A stretch of DNA of 64,000 bases. It comes from Devosia sp. (GTDB lineage Bacteria > Pseudomonadota > Alphaproteobacteria > Rhizobiales > Devosiaceae). Positions 18,167 through 26,627 of this stretch are shown here, piece after piece. Below the pieces are notes generated by a model. That model did not search any database. It was not told the DNA's origin and was given only the letters and a program-made list of their open reading frames with translations. How positions within the stretch are numbered: position 1 is the first letter of the stretch; each line of letters begins with the position of its first letter. The stretch is taken from positions 248,001 to 312,000 of the forward strand of contig JADJPS010000003.1 of assembly GCA_016713105.1 (NCBI GenBank). The letters are read 5' to 3'. The translations under genes were made by a program, and so were the position numbers.

Positions 18167-18195
18167 CTCTACGGCTGCCGCCGGCTGACGGATCA
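18167..18195 (-). promoter_or_regulatory. Candidate RpoE-type promoter of the FAD oxidoreductase operon
   Basis: On the minus strand, TGATCC (18190-18195) is followed after 18 bases by TAGAG (18167-18171), about 30 bases before the ATG of the FAD oxidoreductase. The -35 matches the rpoE site at 11,704 exactly and the spacing is identical. The -10 keeps only the leading TA of TAAGA, so the site is good but not perfect. It overlaps the recJ stop codon. Confidence 0.6.
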
Positions 18196-18196
18196 G

Positions 18197-19987
18197 CTAG
18201 ATTTCGCGGGGTATTGCGGCGTCGATGACCCGGAACTGCACTTCCTCGCGGCCCTGGTAGTGGTCAAGCGACAGGGTTCCGGCGAGATGCAGCGGCGTGT
18301 CGGCGCCCAGCAGGGCCTCGCCCAGCGCGGTGCCGGCCGCCCGGAACGCAATGCCTTTCAGCCGGGCACCATCGCCCGAGGCGAGCGTGAAGCGCACGTG
18401 ACCGCCCGCACCCACCACCTCGGGAAAGCGCGCGCGGTGCGAGGGGAAGACGAAGACCGGCTGGGGGTTGCCGCTGCCAAAGGGCCCCGCGCGCTCGATC
18501 TCCCGAACAAAATCCACGGTGCCCCCCCGGGCGGAGAGCGCCGCATCGATCTGGAGGGCCGTGGCGGCGCGCGCCAGGGCGATGTTCTCGCCGAGGGTTT
18601 CCGCGAGATGGGCACGAAATGGTCCGAGTTGGCCGGACTTCAATGTGACACCCGCGGCCATCGCGTGCCCGCCGCCCTTGGCTGCAATGCCGCTCTCCAC
18701 GGCGGCAATCACGGCGCTGCCGAGATCCACCCCGGGCATCGATCGCCCGGACCCGGTTCCCGTGCCGTCCGGGGCAAGAGCGATGGCGAATGTCGGACGC
18801 TCGAATTTCTCCCGGATTCGCGCCGCCACCAGCCCTGCAACGCCCGGATGCCAGTTGGCCGAGGCGAGCACCAGCACGGGAGGCCCCTCCCCGTCTCCGA
18901 TCTCGGCCTCGGCGGCACGTGCGGCCTCCTCGACGGCCTCGATCTCGATGCGCTGCCGCTCGGCGTTGAGCTCGTTCAGCCTCGCCGCAATGATCAGCGC
19001 CTGCTGCTCATCGTCCAGTGACAGCAGCTTCGCCCCGAGTGCTGCATCGCCGATGCGGCCACCGGCATTGATCCGCGGTCCGATGAGAAAGCCCAGGTGA
19101 TATGGATTCAGCGGTCCGGAGATGCGCGACGCGAGCGACAGGGCGCCGATGCCGCGATTGCGGCCGGTCCGCGCCATCTCGAGTCCACGGGCAACGAAAG
19201 CGCGGTTCAGCCCCTTGAGCGGCACTACGTCGCAAACGGTCGCAAGGGCGACCAGATCGGCCCATTGCATCAGTTCAGGCAGCCCGGCCACGCCGCGCTG
19301 GCGCAGCAGCCGGTTGGTTGCAACAAGAACCATGAAGGTGACGCCCGCGGCGCAGAGGTAGCCGAGCCCGGAAATGTCGTCGGGGCGGTTCGGGTTGACG
19401 AGGGCATTGGCCAGCGGCAGTTCGGCATCGGACAGGTGATGGTCGATCACCAGCACGTCGAGACCCCGGTCTCGGGCATGTGCGATCGGTCCGTCGCTGG
19501 TCGTGCCGCAGTCGAGCGTGATCAGCAGGGTGGCGCCGGCTTCCGCAAGCCGGTCGATTGCGCCGGTATTCGGACCGTAGCCCTCGAAGATGCGGTCCGG
19601 AATGTGGACCTGGGGGGTGAGGCCGAAATGCCTGAGGTAGCGGGTCATCAGCGCGACCGAGGCGGCGCCGTCGACGTCATAGTCGCCGAACAGTGCGATC
19701 GGCTCGAGCGCCACGATCGCCGTTGCCAGCCGATCGGCAAGAGCATCCATGTCGGCGAGGCTCGACGGATCCGGCATGAGCTCGCGTATGGTGGGCTGCA
19801 GGTAGGCCTCGGCCTCGTCGATGGAAACGCCGCGGGCGGCGACGATGCGGGCGAGGATTTCCGGAAGCTGGCTCCGCTGACTGATGGCGGCCGCGGTTCG
19901 GGACGCCGCGGCGTCCAGCCGGTCGACCCAGGCCCGACCGAGCACGGACTTCGATACATTGAGAAAAAGGGGGCGCGGCTCGTCCAT
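18197..19987 (-). CDS. recJ: Single-stranded-DNA-specific exonuclease RecJ
   Basis: The 596-residue protein has the DHH-family catalytic motifs: FGDYDVDGAAS near residue 100, a LDCGTT Asp, VIDHHLSD and, in the DHHA1 domain, a GGGHAMAAG motif. RecJ degrades single-stranded DNA 5' to 3' in RecF-pathway recombination and mismatch repair. The length is normal for the family. It lies downstream of glpX on the same strand but is separated from it by the oppositely oriented Tim44-like gene. A GTG one codon upstream of the ATG at 19985-19987 is an alternative start. Confidence 0.95.
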   Translation of the reverse strand: MDEPRPLFLNVSKSVLGRAWVDRLDAAASRTAAAISQRSQLPEILARIVAARGVSIDEAEAYLQPTIRELMPDPSSLADMDALADRLATAIVALEPIALFGDYDVDGAASVALMTRYLRHFGLTPQVHIPDRIFEGYGPNTGAIDRLAEAGATLLITLDCGTTSDGPIAHARDRGLDVLVIDHHLSDAELPLANALVNPNRPDDISGLGYLCAAGVTFMVLVATNRLLRQRGVAGLPELMQWADLVALATVCDVVPLKGLNRAFVARGLEMARTGRNRGIGALSLASRISGPLNPYHLGFLIGPRINAGGRIGDAALGAKLLSLDDEQQALIIAARLNELNAERQRIEIEAVEEAARAAEAEIGDGEGPPVLVLASANWHPGVAGLVAARIREKFERPTFAIALAPDGTGTGSGRSMPGVDLGSAVIAAVESGIAAKGGGHAMAAGVTLKSGQLGPFRAHLAETLGENIALARAATALQIDAALSARGGTVDFVREIERAGPFGSGNPQPVFVFPSHRARFPEVVGAGGHVRFTLASGDGARLKGIAFRAAGTALGEALLGADTPLHLAGTLSLDHYQGREEVQFRVIDAAIPREI

Positions 19988-20142
19988 CACCGGCGAGGTA
20001 AGCAGATCAGGGCGATCCGTCGAGGGTCACTGCGGGCTTTTCCCCCTTCGCGGCGAAAATCGGACTGCCGCAAGTCGTCGAGGCCTAGGATGGCAGAGGC
20101 AGGGCTCCCATATCAGCGGCCACGATCAATGCGGGGACCACG

Positions 20143-21069
20143 ATGTTCGCTTCTCCGGGCTTTCGACTGACGGCCCTTCTTGCCACCCTGATCATGGCCT
20201 TCTCGATGGTGACCGTCGATACCGCGCAGGCGCGGCGCGGCGGCAGTTTCGGAAGCCGGGGAGTTCGCACCGAGCGGGCGATACCGGCTACGCCGACTTC
20301 TCCCAAGGTGACAACACCGGTGCAACGCTCGCTGACCGACGCCAGCACGCAGCGTTCTGCTGCAGCCACCACGGCGCGCCCTTCGCTGTTTGGCGGCTTC
20401 GGTGGAGCGATCCTCGGCGGCCTGCTGTTCAGCGGTCTGTTCGGCATGATGTTCGGCTATGGCTTTGGCGGGCTTGCCGGCATGCTGGCGCTGATCGCTC
20501 AGGCAGCATTCATCGGTCTGATCCTGGCGTTCGTCTTCCGACGTCGGACGCGGCCTGCCGTGGCGGGTGTTCCCAACGGCGGATTCGGCATGCCAGGGAA
20601 TAGTGATCGCCCGAGCGCCAGCGCCGCCCCGCGCTCGAACGCCTCGCGCCGGTCCGGGTCGCGCGATGAGATCGGCATCACGGATGCCGACCTGAACCAG
20701 TTCGAGCGCCGGCTGCAGGACTTGCAGAGCGCCTATTCTCGCGAGGATGTGCAGGCGTTGCGGCGCATCGCGACACCGACGGTACTGGGCGTTCTCAGCG
20801 AGGAACTCGCGCGGAATGCCAGCAATGGGGTGCGTAACGAGGTCGTCGACGTGCGCCTGCTCGAGGGCGACATTGCAGAGGCCTGGCGAACGGACGGAAG
20901 CGAGTTCGCAAGCGTCGCGATGCGCTACGAGTCGCGCGATGTGATGCGCAACCGCGCCACCGGCGAGATCGTCGCGGGCGAGGATCGGGTGAGCACAACT
21001 ACCGAGATCTGGACCTTTCGCCGCCAGGACGGCGGACCCTGGCTGATCATCGCCATCCAGGAGGCCTAG
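20143..21069 (+). CDS. Tim44-like domain membrane protein
   Basis: The 308-residue protein has an N-terminal signal or anchor segment and an Arg-rich RRGGSFGSRG motif. Two closely spaced Gly-rich hydrophobic segments follow (about residues 86-130). The C-terminal half (from about residue 180) is a soluble Tim44-like domain containing the LNQFERRLQDLQSAYSREDVQAL stretch and a terminal WTFRR...WLI beta segment. Bacterial Tim44-like proteins are inner-membrane proteins of unclear role, proposed to act at the membrane or in cell-envelope assembly. It is inserted between recJ and glpX in the opposite orientation. Confidence 0.8.
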   Translation: MFASPGFRLTALLATLIMAFSMVTVDTAQARRGGSFGSRGVRTERAIPATPTSPKVTTPVQRSLTDASTQRSAAATTARPSLFGGFGGAILGGLLFSGLFGMMFGYGFGGLAGMLALIAQAAFIGLILAFVFRRRTRPAVAGVPNGGFGMPGNSDRPSASAAPRSNASRRSGSRDEIGITDADLNQFERRLQDLQSAYSREDVQALRRIATPTVLGVLSEELARNASNGVRNEVVDVRLLEGDIAEAWRTDGSEFASVAMRYESRDVMRNRATGEIVAGEDRVSTTTEIWTFRRQDGGPWLIIAIQEA

Positions 21070-21101
21070 ACAAGGCGGGCAACACTTGTCGGCCGTTGGG
21101 A

Positions 21102-22082
21102 TCAGCGCCTGTGCTCGGCCGAAATCCAGCGGACAGTCTGGCTCCACGAGCGCATGACCACTGTGCTCGTCCGGACCGCACTCCTGCGGTAGCGCACCCC
21201 ACTCAGCAGACTACCATCGGTGACCCCGGTGGCCGCAAAGAGGACGTCGCCGGAAGCAAGATCCTCGGTCAGGTACTTCCGATTCGGCTCGGTAATGCCC
21301 ATCTTGCGGGCGCGGGCGCGCTTATCGTCGCTGTCGAGGATCAACCGGCCCTGCATCTGCCCGCCGATGCAGCGCAGCGCTGCCGCTGCGAGCACGCCTT
21401 CCGGCGCCCCACCCGAGCCGAGGTAGATGTCGATTCCGGTATCTTCGGTGTTCACGGCGTGGATGATGCCGGCGATGTCCCCGTCCGATATCAGCTTGAT
21501 GGCGACGCCTGCCACGCGCAGGTCGTCTATCAGCATGGCATGGCGCGGCCGGTCGAGCACGCAAGCGGTGATCTCGTTCACCGGCACGCCCTTGGCCTTG
21601 GCCAGCGAGCGGACGTTGTCCATCGGCGTCATGTCGAGGTCGACGACTCCGAGCGGGTAGCCGGCGCCGACGGCAATCTTGTGCATGTAGACATCGGGAG
21701 CATTGAGCAGGCCACCGCGCTCGGCCATGGCGAGCACGCAGATCGAATCGGGCTGGTTCTTGGCGCACAGCGTCGTGCCTTCGAGCGGATCAACAGCAAT
21801 GTCCACCTGCGGACCGTCACCGGCGCCGACCTCCTCGCCGATGTAGAGCATGGGCGCTTCGTCGCGCTCGCCCTCGCCGATGACGATACGGCCCTCGATG
21901 TGGACATTGCCCATCTCAGCGCGCATGGCCTCGACGGCGGCATGGTCGGCCGCTTTCTCGTTGCCCTTGCCGCGCCAGCCGGCAGCCGCAACCGCGGCCG
22001 CTTCGGTGACGCGCACCAGTTCGAGCGTCAGGCTGCGATCGATGGCCGCCTGACGGTCTTTGTCGGACTTGCTGAGCTTCAC
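21102..22082 (-). CDS. glpX: Class II fructose-1,6-bisphosphatase
   Basis: The 326-residue protein starts with GTG after an AGGGGG site. It carries the metal-binding and catalytic motifs of the GlpX family: GEGERDEAPMLYIGE, the DPLEGTT motif and a C-terminal GVTDGSLLSGV. It hydrolyses fructose 1,6-bisphosphate to fructose 6-phosphate in gluconeogenesis. Its start is 33 bases downstream of the hom stop, so the two are probably co-transcribed, an arrangement common in Hyphomicrobiales. Confidence 0.95.
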   Translation of the reverse strand: MKLSKSDKDRQAAIDRSLTLELVRVTEAAAVAAAGWRGKGNEKAADHAAVEAMRAEMGNVHIEGRIVIGEGERDEAPMLYIGEEVGAGDGPQVDIAVDPLEGTTLCAKNQPDSICVLAMAERGGLLNAPDVYMHKIAVGAGYPLGVVDLDMTPMDNVRSLAKAKGVPVNEITACVLDRPRHAMLIDDLRVAGVAIKLISDGDIAGIIHAVNTEDTGIDIYLGSGGAPEGVLAAAALRCIGGQMQGRLILDSDDKRARARKMGITEPNRKYLTEDLASGDVLFAATGVTDGSLLSGVRYRRSAVRTSTVVMRSWSQTVRWISAEHRR

Positions 22083-22115
22083 CTGGACCCCCTGCCCCGC
22101 CGCAAGGGGCCAATA

Positions 22116-23630
22116 CTAGAACTGCTCGATCCGGATCAACTGCGGATCCCCGACGATGAACCCGTCGCCCTTGATACGCGCCAGCGCGTCGCGGACAGCG
22201 TGCTCCATGGTTGAGTGAGTGAGCAACACCACGGTCCGGATGTCGATACCCACCGCGCCCGGTTCGCTAACACGCAGATCCGGCCGCTGGATGACGCTTT
22301 CCAGGGAAATCCCTGCCTCACCCATGCGAGAAGCAATAGCTGCAAAGGCGCCGGGCACATCCTTGGCATTTAGTCGGATGTAGTAGCCGCCCTCGTGGGC
22401 GCGCATCGGCGCCTGGCGGTAAGGCGTGAGTTCCGCCACCGGCACACCAAGGGGAGGTACGCGGGTGCCACGGGCGATGTCGAGAATATCGGAAAGCACC
22501 GAGGAAGCGGTGGGCGGACCACCGGCACCCGGGCCGGCGAGCAGGAGTTCGTGTACATGGTCGGTCTCGAGGGCAACCGCATTGAGCACACCGTCTACCC
22601 CGGCGATCGCCGAAGTCTTTCTCACCAGCGTCGGGTGGACGCGCTGGTCGATGCCGTCGCTGGAACGCTGGGCGATCCCGAGAAGCTTGATCTTGTAGCC
22701 GAGATCGCCGGCGACCTTGATATCGGCCTGGCTGATCGTGGTGATACCTTCGACGAAGATCTCGTCCGGCGCAATCTCGCAACCGAAGCAGAGCGAGGCG
22801 AGGATGGCGAGCTTGTGGGCAGTGTCGAAGCCCTCGACGTCGAAGGCCGGATCCGCCTCGGCATAGCCCAGCTTCTGGGCATCGGCGAGGCATTCGGCAA
22901 AGCCGATCCCCTCGTTACCCATGCGGGTGAGGATATAGTTGCAGGTGCCATTCATGATGCCGTAGACGCGGGCAATGCGGGCCGAACCGAGGCCTTCGCG
23001 CAGCGTCTTGATCACCGGGATGCCACCGGCGACCGCGGCCTCGAAACCCAGCTGGGCGCCCGACTCCTCGGCGATCCTTGCGAGCGTCACGCCGTGGCGG
23101 GCCAACAGGGCCTTGTTGGCGGTGACAACCGGACGACCAATTTCCAGAGCTGCCTTCACTGCCGCCAGGGCGGGGCCGTCCTCACCGCCGATCAGTTCGA
23201 CGAACAGATCGATACCGTCCCACTTGGCAAGGGCGACCGGATCATCGAACCACTGCAGCTCACTGCTGTCGATGCCGCGATCGCGGCTGCGCGAGCGGGC
23301 GCACACTGCGGCGACGGTGATCTTGCGGCCCAGTTTCCGCGTCAACTCCTCACCATCCTTCTGGATGATGCGCACAAGAGTGGCGCCGACATTGCCGAGG
23401 CCGGCGACGCCGATGCGCAGCGGAGCGACGGCAGCAGCATCCGCATGCTCCTGCATCGCCTTGAGGATTCGCATGCGGGTGTCCGAGCGAGGTTCGCGCC
23501 CCTCGCGGAGATCGAAGACGAAGAGCGGGTCGCCGGCGATGGTGCGGCCGAAGCGGGTCGGGGTCCAGCCACGAGCGGCTATGAAGGATTCGACGGCCTG
23601 GCGGAAGGACTGGATATCGGACATGGTCAT
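22116..23630 (-). CDS. hom: Homoserine dehydrogenase with N-terminal helix-turn-helix-like extension
   Basis: The protein is 504 residues from the ATG at 23630 (502 from the ATG at 23624), against about 430-440 usual for the family. The catalytic part begins near residue 72 with the NAD(P)-binding LRIGVAGLGNVGATLV, has the ANKALLARHG and IMNGTCNYILTRM motifs, and ends with an ACT domain. It reduces aspartate semialdehyde to homoserine, leading to threonine and methionine. The first 65 or so residues (FRQAVESFIAARGWTPTRFG...REGREPRSDTRMRIL) look like a small helix-turn-helix module found as stand-alone proteins in this order. An internal ATG (Met-Gln-Glu-His, near residue 60) could give a conventional enzyme. 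Confidence 0.9.
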   Translation of the reverse strand: MTMSDIQSFRQAVESFIAARGWTPTRFGRTIAGDPLFVFDLREGREPRSDTRMRILKAMQEHADAAAVAPLRIGVAGLGNVGATLVRIIQKDGEELTRKLGRKITVAAVCARSRSRDRGIDSSELQWFDDPVALAKWDGIDLFVELIGGEDGPALAAVKAALEIGRPVVTANKALLARHGVTLARIAEESGAQLGFEAAVAGGIPVIKTLREGLGSARIARVYGIMNGTCNYILTRMGNEGIGFAECLADAQKLGYAEADPAFDVEGFDTAHKLAILASLCFGCEIAPDEIFVEGITTISQADIKVAGDLGYKIKLLGIAQRSSDGIDQRVHPTLVRKTSAIAGVDGVLNAVALETDHVHELLLAGPGAGGPPTASSVLSDILDIARGTRVPPLGVPVAELTPYRQAPMRAHEGGYYIRLNAKDVPGAFAAIASRMGEAGISLESVIQRPDLRVSEPGAVGIDIRTVVLLTHSTMEHAVRDALARIKGDGFIVGDPQLIRIEQF

Positions 23631-23633
23631 GAA

Positions 23634-23653
23634 CTCTCGGAGGTATCCGAGAG
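23634..23653 (-). promoter_or_regulatory. Perfect 8-bp hairpin over the hom translation start region
   Basis: The transcript reads CTCTCGGA-TACC-TCCGAGAG, a perfect 8-bp stem with a 4-base loop ending three bases before the hom ATG. The only Shine-Dalgarno-like GAGAG lies in the 3' arm. It could control translation, or act as a DNA operator. Confidence 0.6.
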
Positions 23654-23682
23654 CTATGGATAGGAATAGGCCTATCCGTCAA
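23654..23682 (-). promoter_or_regulatory. Candidate hom promoter overlapping a palindrome
   Basis: On the minus strand, TTGACG (23677-23682) could be a -35 box, with a weak CATAG-type -10 some 17-18 bases on. The spacer holds the perfect 10-bp palindrome ATAGGCCTAT and repeated GGATAGG/AATAGG units, the kind of layout expected of an operator. The -10 is poor, so this is tentative. Confidence 0.4.
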
Positions 23683-23731
23683 TAGGATTGATACCGGCCA
23701 GTTCCGATCGCTTCCGGTACCGACCTGAAGG

Positions 23732-24949
23732 CTACTTCACTGCAGCGATCGGCACGACATTGTCCATGCTGGGCGCCGCCGCGAGGAACTTCTTGATGTT
23801 GCGGGCGGCTTGCCGGATGCGCTGCTCGTTCTCGACCAGCGCAAGGCGGACATACTGGTCGCCATACTCACCAAAGCCGACGCCCGGGGCCACCGCGACG
23901 CCAGTCTCCTGGATCAGCAGCTTGGCGAACTCGAGCGAGCCAAGGTGTGCGTACTGGTCGGGAATGGGCGACCAGACGAACATGGTCGCCTTGGGCGACG
24001 GCAAGTTCCAGCCGGATCGACCGAAGCTCTCGATCATCACATCCCGGCGGGTGCGATAGACGCCGCGAACCTCCTCGATGACGTCATCGGATCCGTTGAG
24101 CGCCGCAGCGGCAGCCACCTGGATAGGGGTGAAGGCACCGTAGTCGAGGTACGATTTCACCCGGGTCAGCGCCGAGATCAGCCGTTCGTTGCCCACCGCA
24201 AAGCCGACGCGCCAGCCAGGCATGGAGTAGGTCTTGGACATCGAGGTGAACTCGACGGTGATGTCGATGGCGCCGGGAACCTGCAGCACCGAGGGCGGGA
24301 TATCGTCGTCGAAGTAGATCTCGGAATAGGCCAGATCGGACAGGATGAAGATGTTGTGGTCGCGGCAGTACCTGACCACTTCCTTGTAGAAGTCGAGCGT
24401 CGCGGTATAGGCCGTCGGGTTGGCCGGGTAGTTCAGAATCAGCGCGATCGGCTTGGGAATCGAATGGCGCACGGCCCGGTCGAGGGCGCGCAGGAAGTTC
24501 TCGTCGGGCTCCGCCGGCATGGAGCGCACGACGCCGCCCGACATGATGAAGCCGAACGAATGGATCGGGTAGGTCGGGTTGGGAACGAGAACCACGTCGC
24601 CGGGCGCGGTGATCGCGGCGGCCATGTTGGCGAAGCCTTCCTTGGAGCCCAGCGTCGCGACCACCTGGGTGTCGGGGTTCACCTTCACCCCAAAGCGGCG
24701 GCCATAGTAGCTGGCCTGGGCCTTGCGGAGGCCGGGAATGCCCTTCGAGGAAGAGTAGCGGTGGGTGCGCGGGTCCTTCACCGTCTCCTTGAGCTTATCG
24801 ACAATGTGCTGCGGTGTGGGCATGTCCGGATTGCCCATGCCCAGATCGATGATGTCGACGCCCGAGGCACGCAAACGGGCCTTGATCGGATCGATATGGG
24901 CAAAGACATAGGGCGGCAGGCGGCGGATGCGGTGGAAATCGTCGTTCAT
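23732..24949 (-). CDS. PLP-dependent class I aminotransferase (AlaC/DapL-like)
   Basis: The start is the Met-Asn-Asp-Asp ATG at 24947-24949, giving 405 residues; a longer open frame to 25171 is not protein-like. Fold type I features include the Asn in NYPANPTAY, the DLAYSEIYF Asp/Tyr pair and the PLP lysine in SMSKTYSMPGWRVGF. Such proteins are often labelled LL-diaminopimelate aminotransferase in Hyphomicrobiales, but the closest characterised group is the alanine-type AlaC enzymes. It lies 101 bases upstream of hom on the same strand, which suggests a link to amino-acid synthesis. Confidence 0.88.
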   Translation of the reverse strand: MNDDFHRIRRLPPYVFAHIDPIKARLRASGVDIIDLGMGNPDMPTPQHIVDKLKETVKDPRTHRYSSSKGIPGLRKAQASYYGRRFGVKVNPDTQVVATLGSKEGFANMAAAITAPGDVVLVPNPTYPIHSFGFIMSGGVVRSMPAEPDENFLRALDRAVRHSIPKPIALILNYPANPTAYTATLDFYKEVVRYCRDHNIFILSDLAYSEIYFDDDIPPSVLQVPGAIDITVEFTSMSKTYSMPGWRVGFAVGNERLISALTRVKSYLDYGAFTPIQVAAAAALNGSDDVIEEVRGVYRTRRDVMIESFGRSGWNLPSPKATMFVWSPIPDQYAHLGSLEFAKLLIQETGVAVAPGVGFGEYGDQYVRLALVENEQRIRQAARNIKKFLAAAPSMDNVVPIAAVK

Positions 24950-25252
24950 GGCCGGAACCTCGGTGAACCCGCGACGCACCGCTGTGGGGTGCAGGCGTCC
25001 TCGTTTTGAGGCCGGGATTATCGCGGAATTATGGTTGTGACTCGGTAAAGACGGCCGTCGCGGCCGCCGGGCTCGCTGTCTTCGCTCTCCCCAGCCGCGT
25101 TGCGGCCCGCGGGGAGAGCTAGCGAGCGGGGGCAGAAGCGCGCAAGGCCGCACCGGTCTTCCCGGCGGCACCTCTAGTCGCTGCTACTCCCTGAGTCATG
25201 GCCAGAACCTGTGAGCCGATCGTGGCTGATTAGAGGCGGGTGGGCCCGCCGG
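24950..25252. other. Intergenic region with palindromic element
   Basis: This 303-base gap separates the aminotransferase gene from sdpI. I see no gene. It contains the palindromic element at 25071-25127 and should contain the aminotransferase promoter on its left side, which I could not define. Confidence 0.5.
25071..25127. repeat. Intergenic palindromic element
   Basis: Nested inverted repeats: GCTCGCT (25071-25077) with AGCGAGC (25121-25127), GCTCTCCCC (25084-25092) with GGGGAGAGC (25111-25119), and an inner CCGC-GTT-GCGG hairpin (25095-25105). The composition is typical of dispersed intergenic palindromes (REP-like). It could fold as a cruciform or RNA hairpin, but no U-tract follows on either strand. 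Confidence 0.6.
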
Positions 25253-25900
25253 TCAAGACCTTTTGGCGCGGCGGGCGCGGCTCAGCGAATAGACGGCCCC
25301 GACGATGACGGGCAGCAGCACCGCCGCGATCGCTGAGGCGAAGAGCGTCGCGCCGGGCGGAAGCAGCAGGGCGGCGATGAGCAGCGCGAGGCCCGAAATC
25401 ATAGCGAGCGCGCCGGTGAGCCGGTGCGTTGCCTGCCAGTTGCCGGCATCGGCGAGGGTCGAGGGAATGCGCACGCCGGCAACGCTGTTGGGCTGGGACT
25501 TGGGCAGCGCGTTGCCGACAACGAGCAGCATGACGGCGAGCACGCCGACGATCGCCTGCACCATGCTGACCGGAACGCCGGTGCCGATCAGGACGGTGAC
25601 CGCCTCGACGACGAGGCCGATGAGCAGCAAGGTGGTGATCGCGGCGCCGACGATGGCACTGCCAGACTTGGCACTGGGCGCAAAGCGCAGCGCCAGGGCG
25701 AACAGCACCACCGTCGCCAGCTGCAGGCCAAGCGGCAGGATCAGCGCCAGTTCGCGCGGCAGGAACCAGTCGGCCTCGCCATGGACATTCCAGTGGACCG
25801 GCAGTTCGACCCCGGCAGGCACGAGGACGAAGCCCGCAATTGCGGCGAGGACAGTCGCGGCGACCAGGGCGAGGTTGAGGGGGGACAGCAATCGGATCAT
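25253..25900 (-). CDS. sdpI: SdpI family membrane protein
   Basis: The 215-residue protein starts at the ATG overlapping the sdpR stop (ATGA). It has about six hydrophobic segments. The N-terminal DUF1648-type motif VELPVHWNVHGEADWF and the central NALPKSQPNSVAGVRIP segment are typical of SdpI. In Bacillus subtilis, SdpI gives immunity to the SdpC toxin and helps release SdpR from DNA; in Gram-negative bacteria, the role of this pair is unproven. The gene forms a two-gene operon with the ArsR-type regulator upstream. Confidence 0.88.
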   Translation of the reverse strand: MIRLLSPLNLALVAATVLAAIAGFVLVPAGVELPVHWNVHGEADWFLPRELALILPLGLQLATVVLFALALRFAPSAKSGSAIVGAAITTLLLIGLVVEAVTVLIGTGVPVSMVQAIVGVLAVMLLVVGNALPKSQPNSVAGVRIPSTLADAGNWQATHRLTGALAMISGLALLIAALLLPPGATLFASAIAAVLLPVIVGAVYSLSRARRAKRS

Positions 25901-26166
25901 TTCTTCATCTCTTTCAGATCGAGCAGGCCCGAAAGCGCCTGTTCGAGAATGGACATGTTGAGATGATAGACGAGGCTCGTGCCGTGGCGCTCGACGGCCA
26001 CGAGGCCCGCGTCCTTGAGCTTGGCGAAATGCACCGACATGGTCGGCTTGCTCAGCTCGAAATGGCCGGCCAACTCGCCCGCGCTCAATGGCCCGGCTTT
26101 CAAGAGGCCGAGGATTTCGCGCCGCACCGGGTGCGACAAGGCTTCGAAAACGGCGTTGACGCCCAT
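25897..26166 (-). CDS. sdpR: ArsR-family autorepressor of the SdpR type
   Basis: An 89-residue single-domain winged-helix protein: FEALSHPVRREILGLLKAG, then the helix-turn-helix SAGELAGHFELSKPTMSVHF and a wing ending in LVYHLN. It has no Cys metal site. The ATG is preceded by AGGAG at a normal distance. A perfect 12-bp palindrome sits 35-46 bases upstream, overlapping a TTGACT -35 box, as expected of an autorepressor. It is followed directly by sdpI. Confidence 0.9.
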   Translation of the reverse strand: MGVNAVFEALSHPVRREILGLLKAGPLSAGELAGHFELSKPTMSVHFAKLKDAGLVAVERHGTSLVYHLNMSILEQALSGLLDLKEMKK

Positions 26167-26200
26167 CAGTCATCTCCTGATGGCGCTTATTTCGTATTTT

Positions 26201-26216
26201 CTCTAATTAGAGTCAA
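26201..26216 (-). promoter_or_regulatory. Operator palindrome and -35 box of sdpR-sdpI
   Basis: CTCTAATTAGAG (26201-26212) is a perfect 12-bp palindrome. On the minus strand, a TTGACT (26211-26216) overlaps its edge and can serve as a -35 box; the -10 is not clear. The probable ligand is the SdpR-type regulator encoded next to it. Confidence 0.6.
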
Positions 26217-26554
26217 GGCGAAATTTTTGCGGTCCCGCTGCTGGGCTCGAGCGACTTCAGGTAGAGCACGATCGCCTCGGCTTGTTCCGGATCGAACTCG
26301 AACTCGGGCATCTCGGGATGCGCGGTGACAATGCCCTCAACGAGCGACTCGCTGAGGTCGCCAACATCGTAGCGCAGGTGCAATTCGCGGAAGCGCGGCG
26401 CGGCAGCAAGCTTGCTGTCGCCCGTGGCTCCGACGGCGTGGCAGTCCGAGCAGTACTCATCGACCAGCAGATGCCCCGCCTCGACCGGATCGGCCATGGC
26501 CGGCGGCACGGCCAGCAGGACCCCAAGCAACAGGTTGATCCGCAAGGCATGCAT
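26213..26554 (-). CDS. Small periplasmic c-type cytochrome
   Basis: The start is the ATG at 26552-26554, nine bases after GAGGAG, giving 113 residues. A signal peptide of about 21 residues ends at Ala-Met-Ala before Asp-Pro-Val. The heme-attachment motif CSDCH is at residues 35-39, and a likely sixth ligand is the Met in HPEMPEFEFD. The C terminus has the usual IVLYLKSL helix. It is a one-heme class I cytochrome c for periplasmic electron transfer; partners are unknown. Confidence 0.9.
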   Translation of the reverse strand: MHALRINLLLGVLLAVPPAMADPVEAGHLLVDEYCSDCHAVGATGDSKLAAAPRFRELHLRYDVGDLSESLVEGIVTAHPEMPEFEFDPEQAEAIVLYLKSLEPSSGTAKISP

Positions 26555-26627
26555 GATATGGGTCTCCTCAGTCACAGATGTGCAGTCTAGCAGCTTGCGC
26601 CCGTGACCGCTTGATGGAGCGCAAGCC

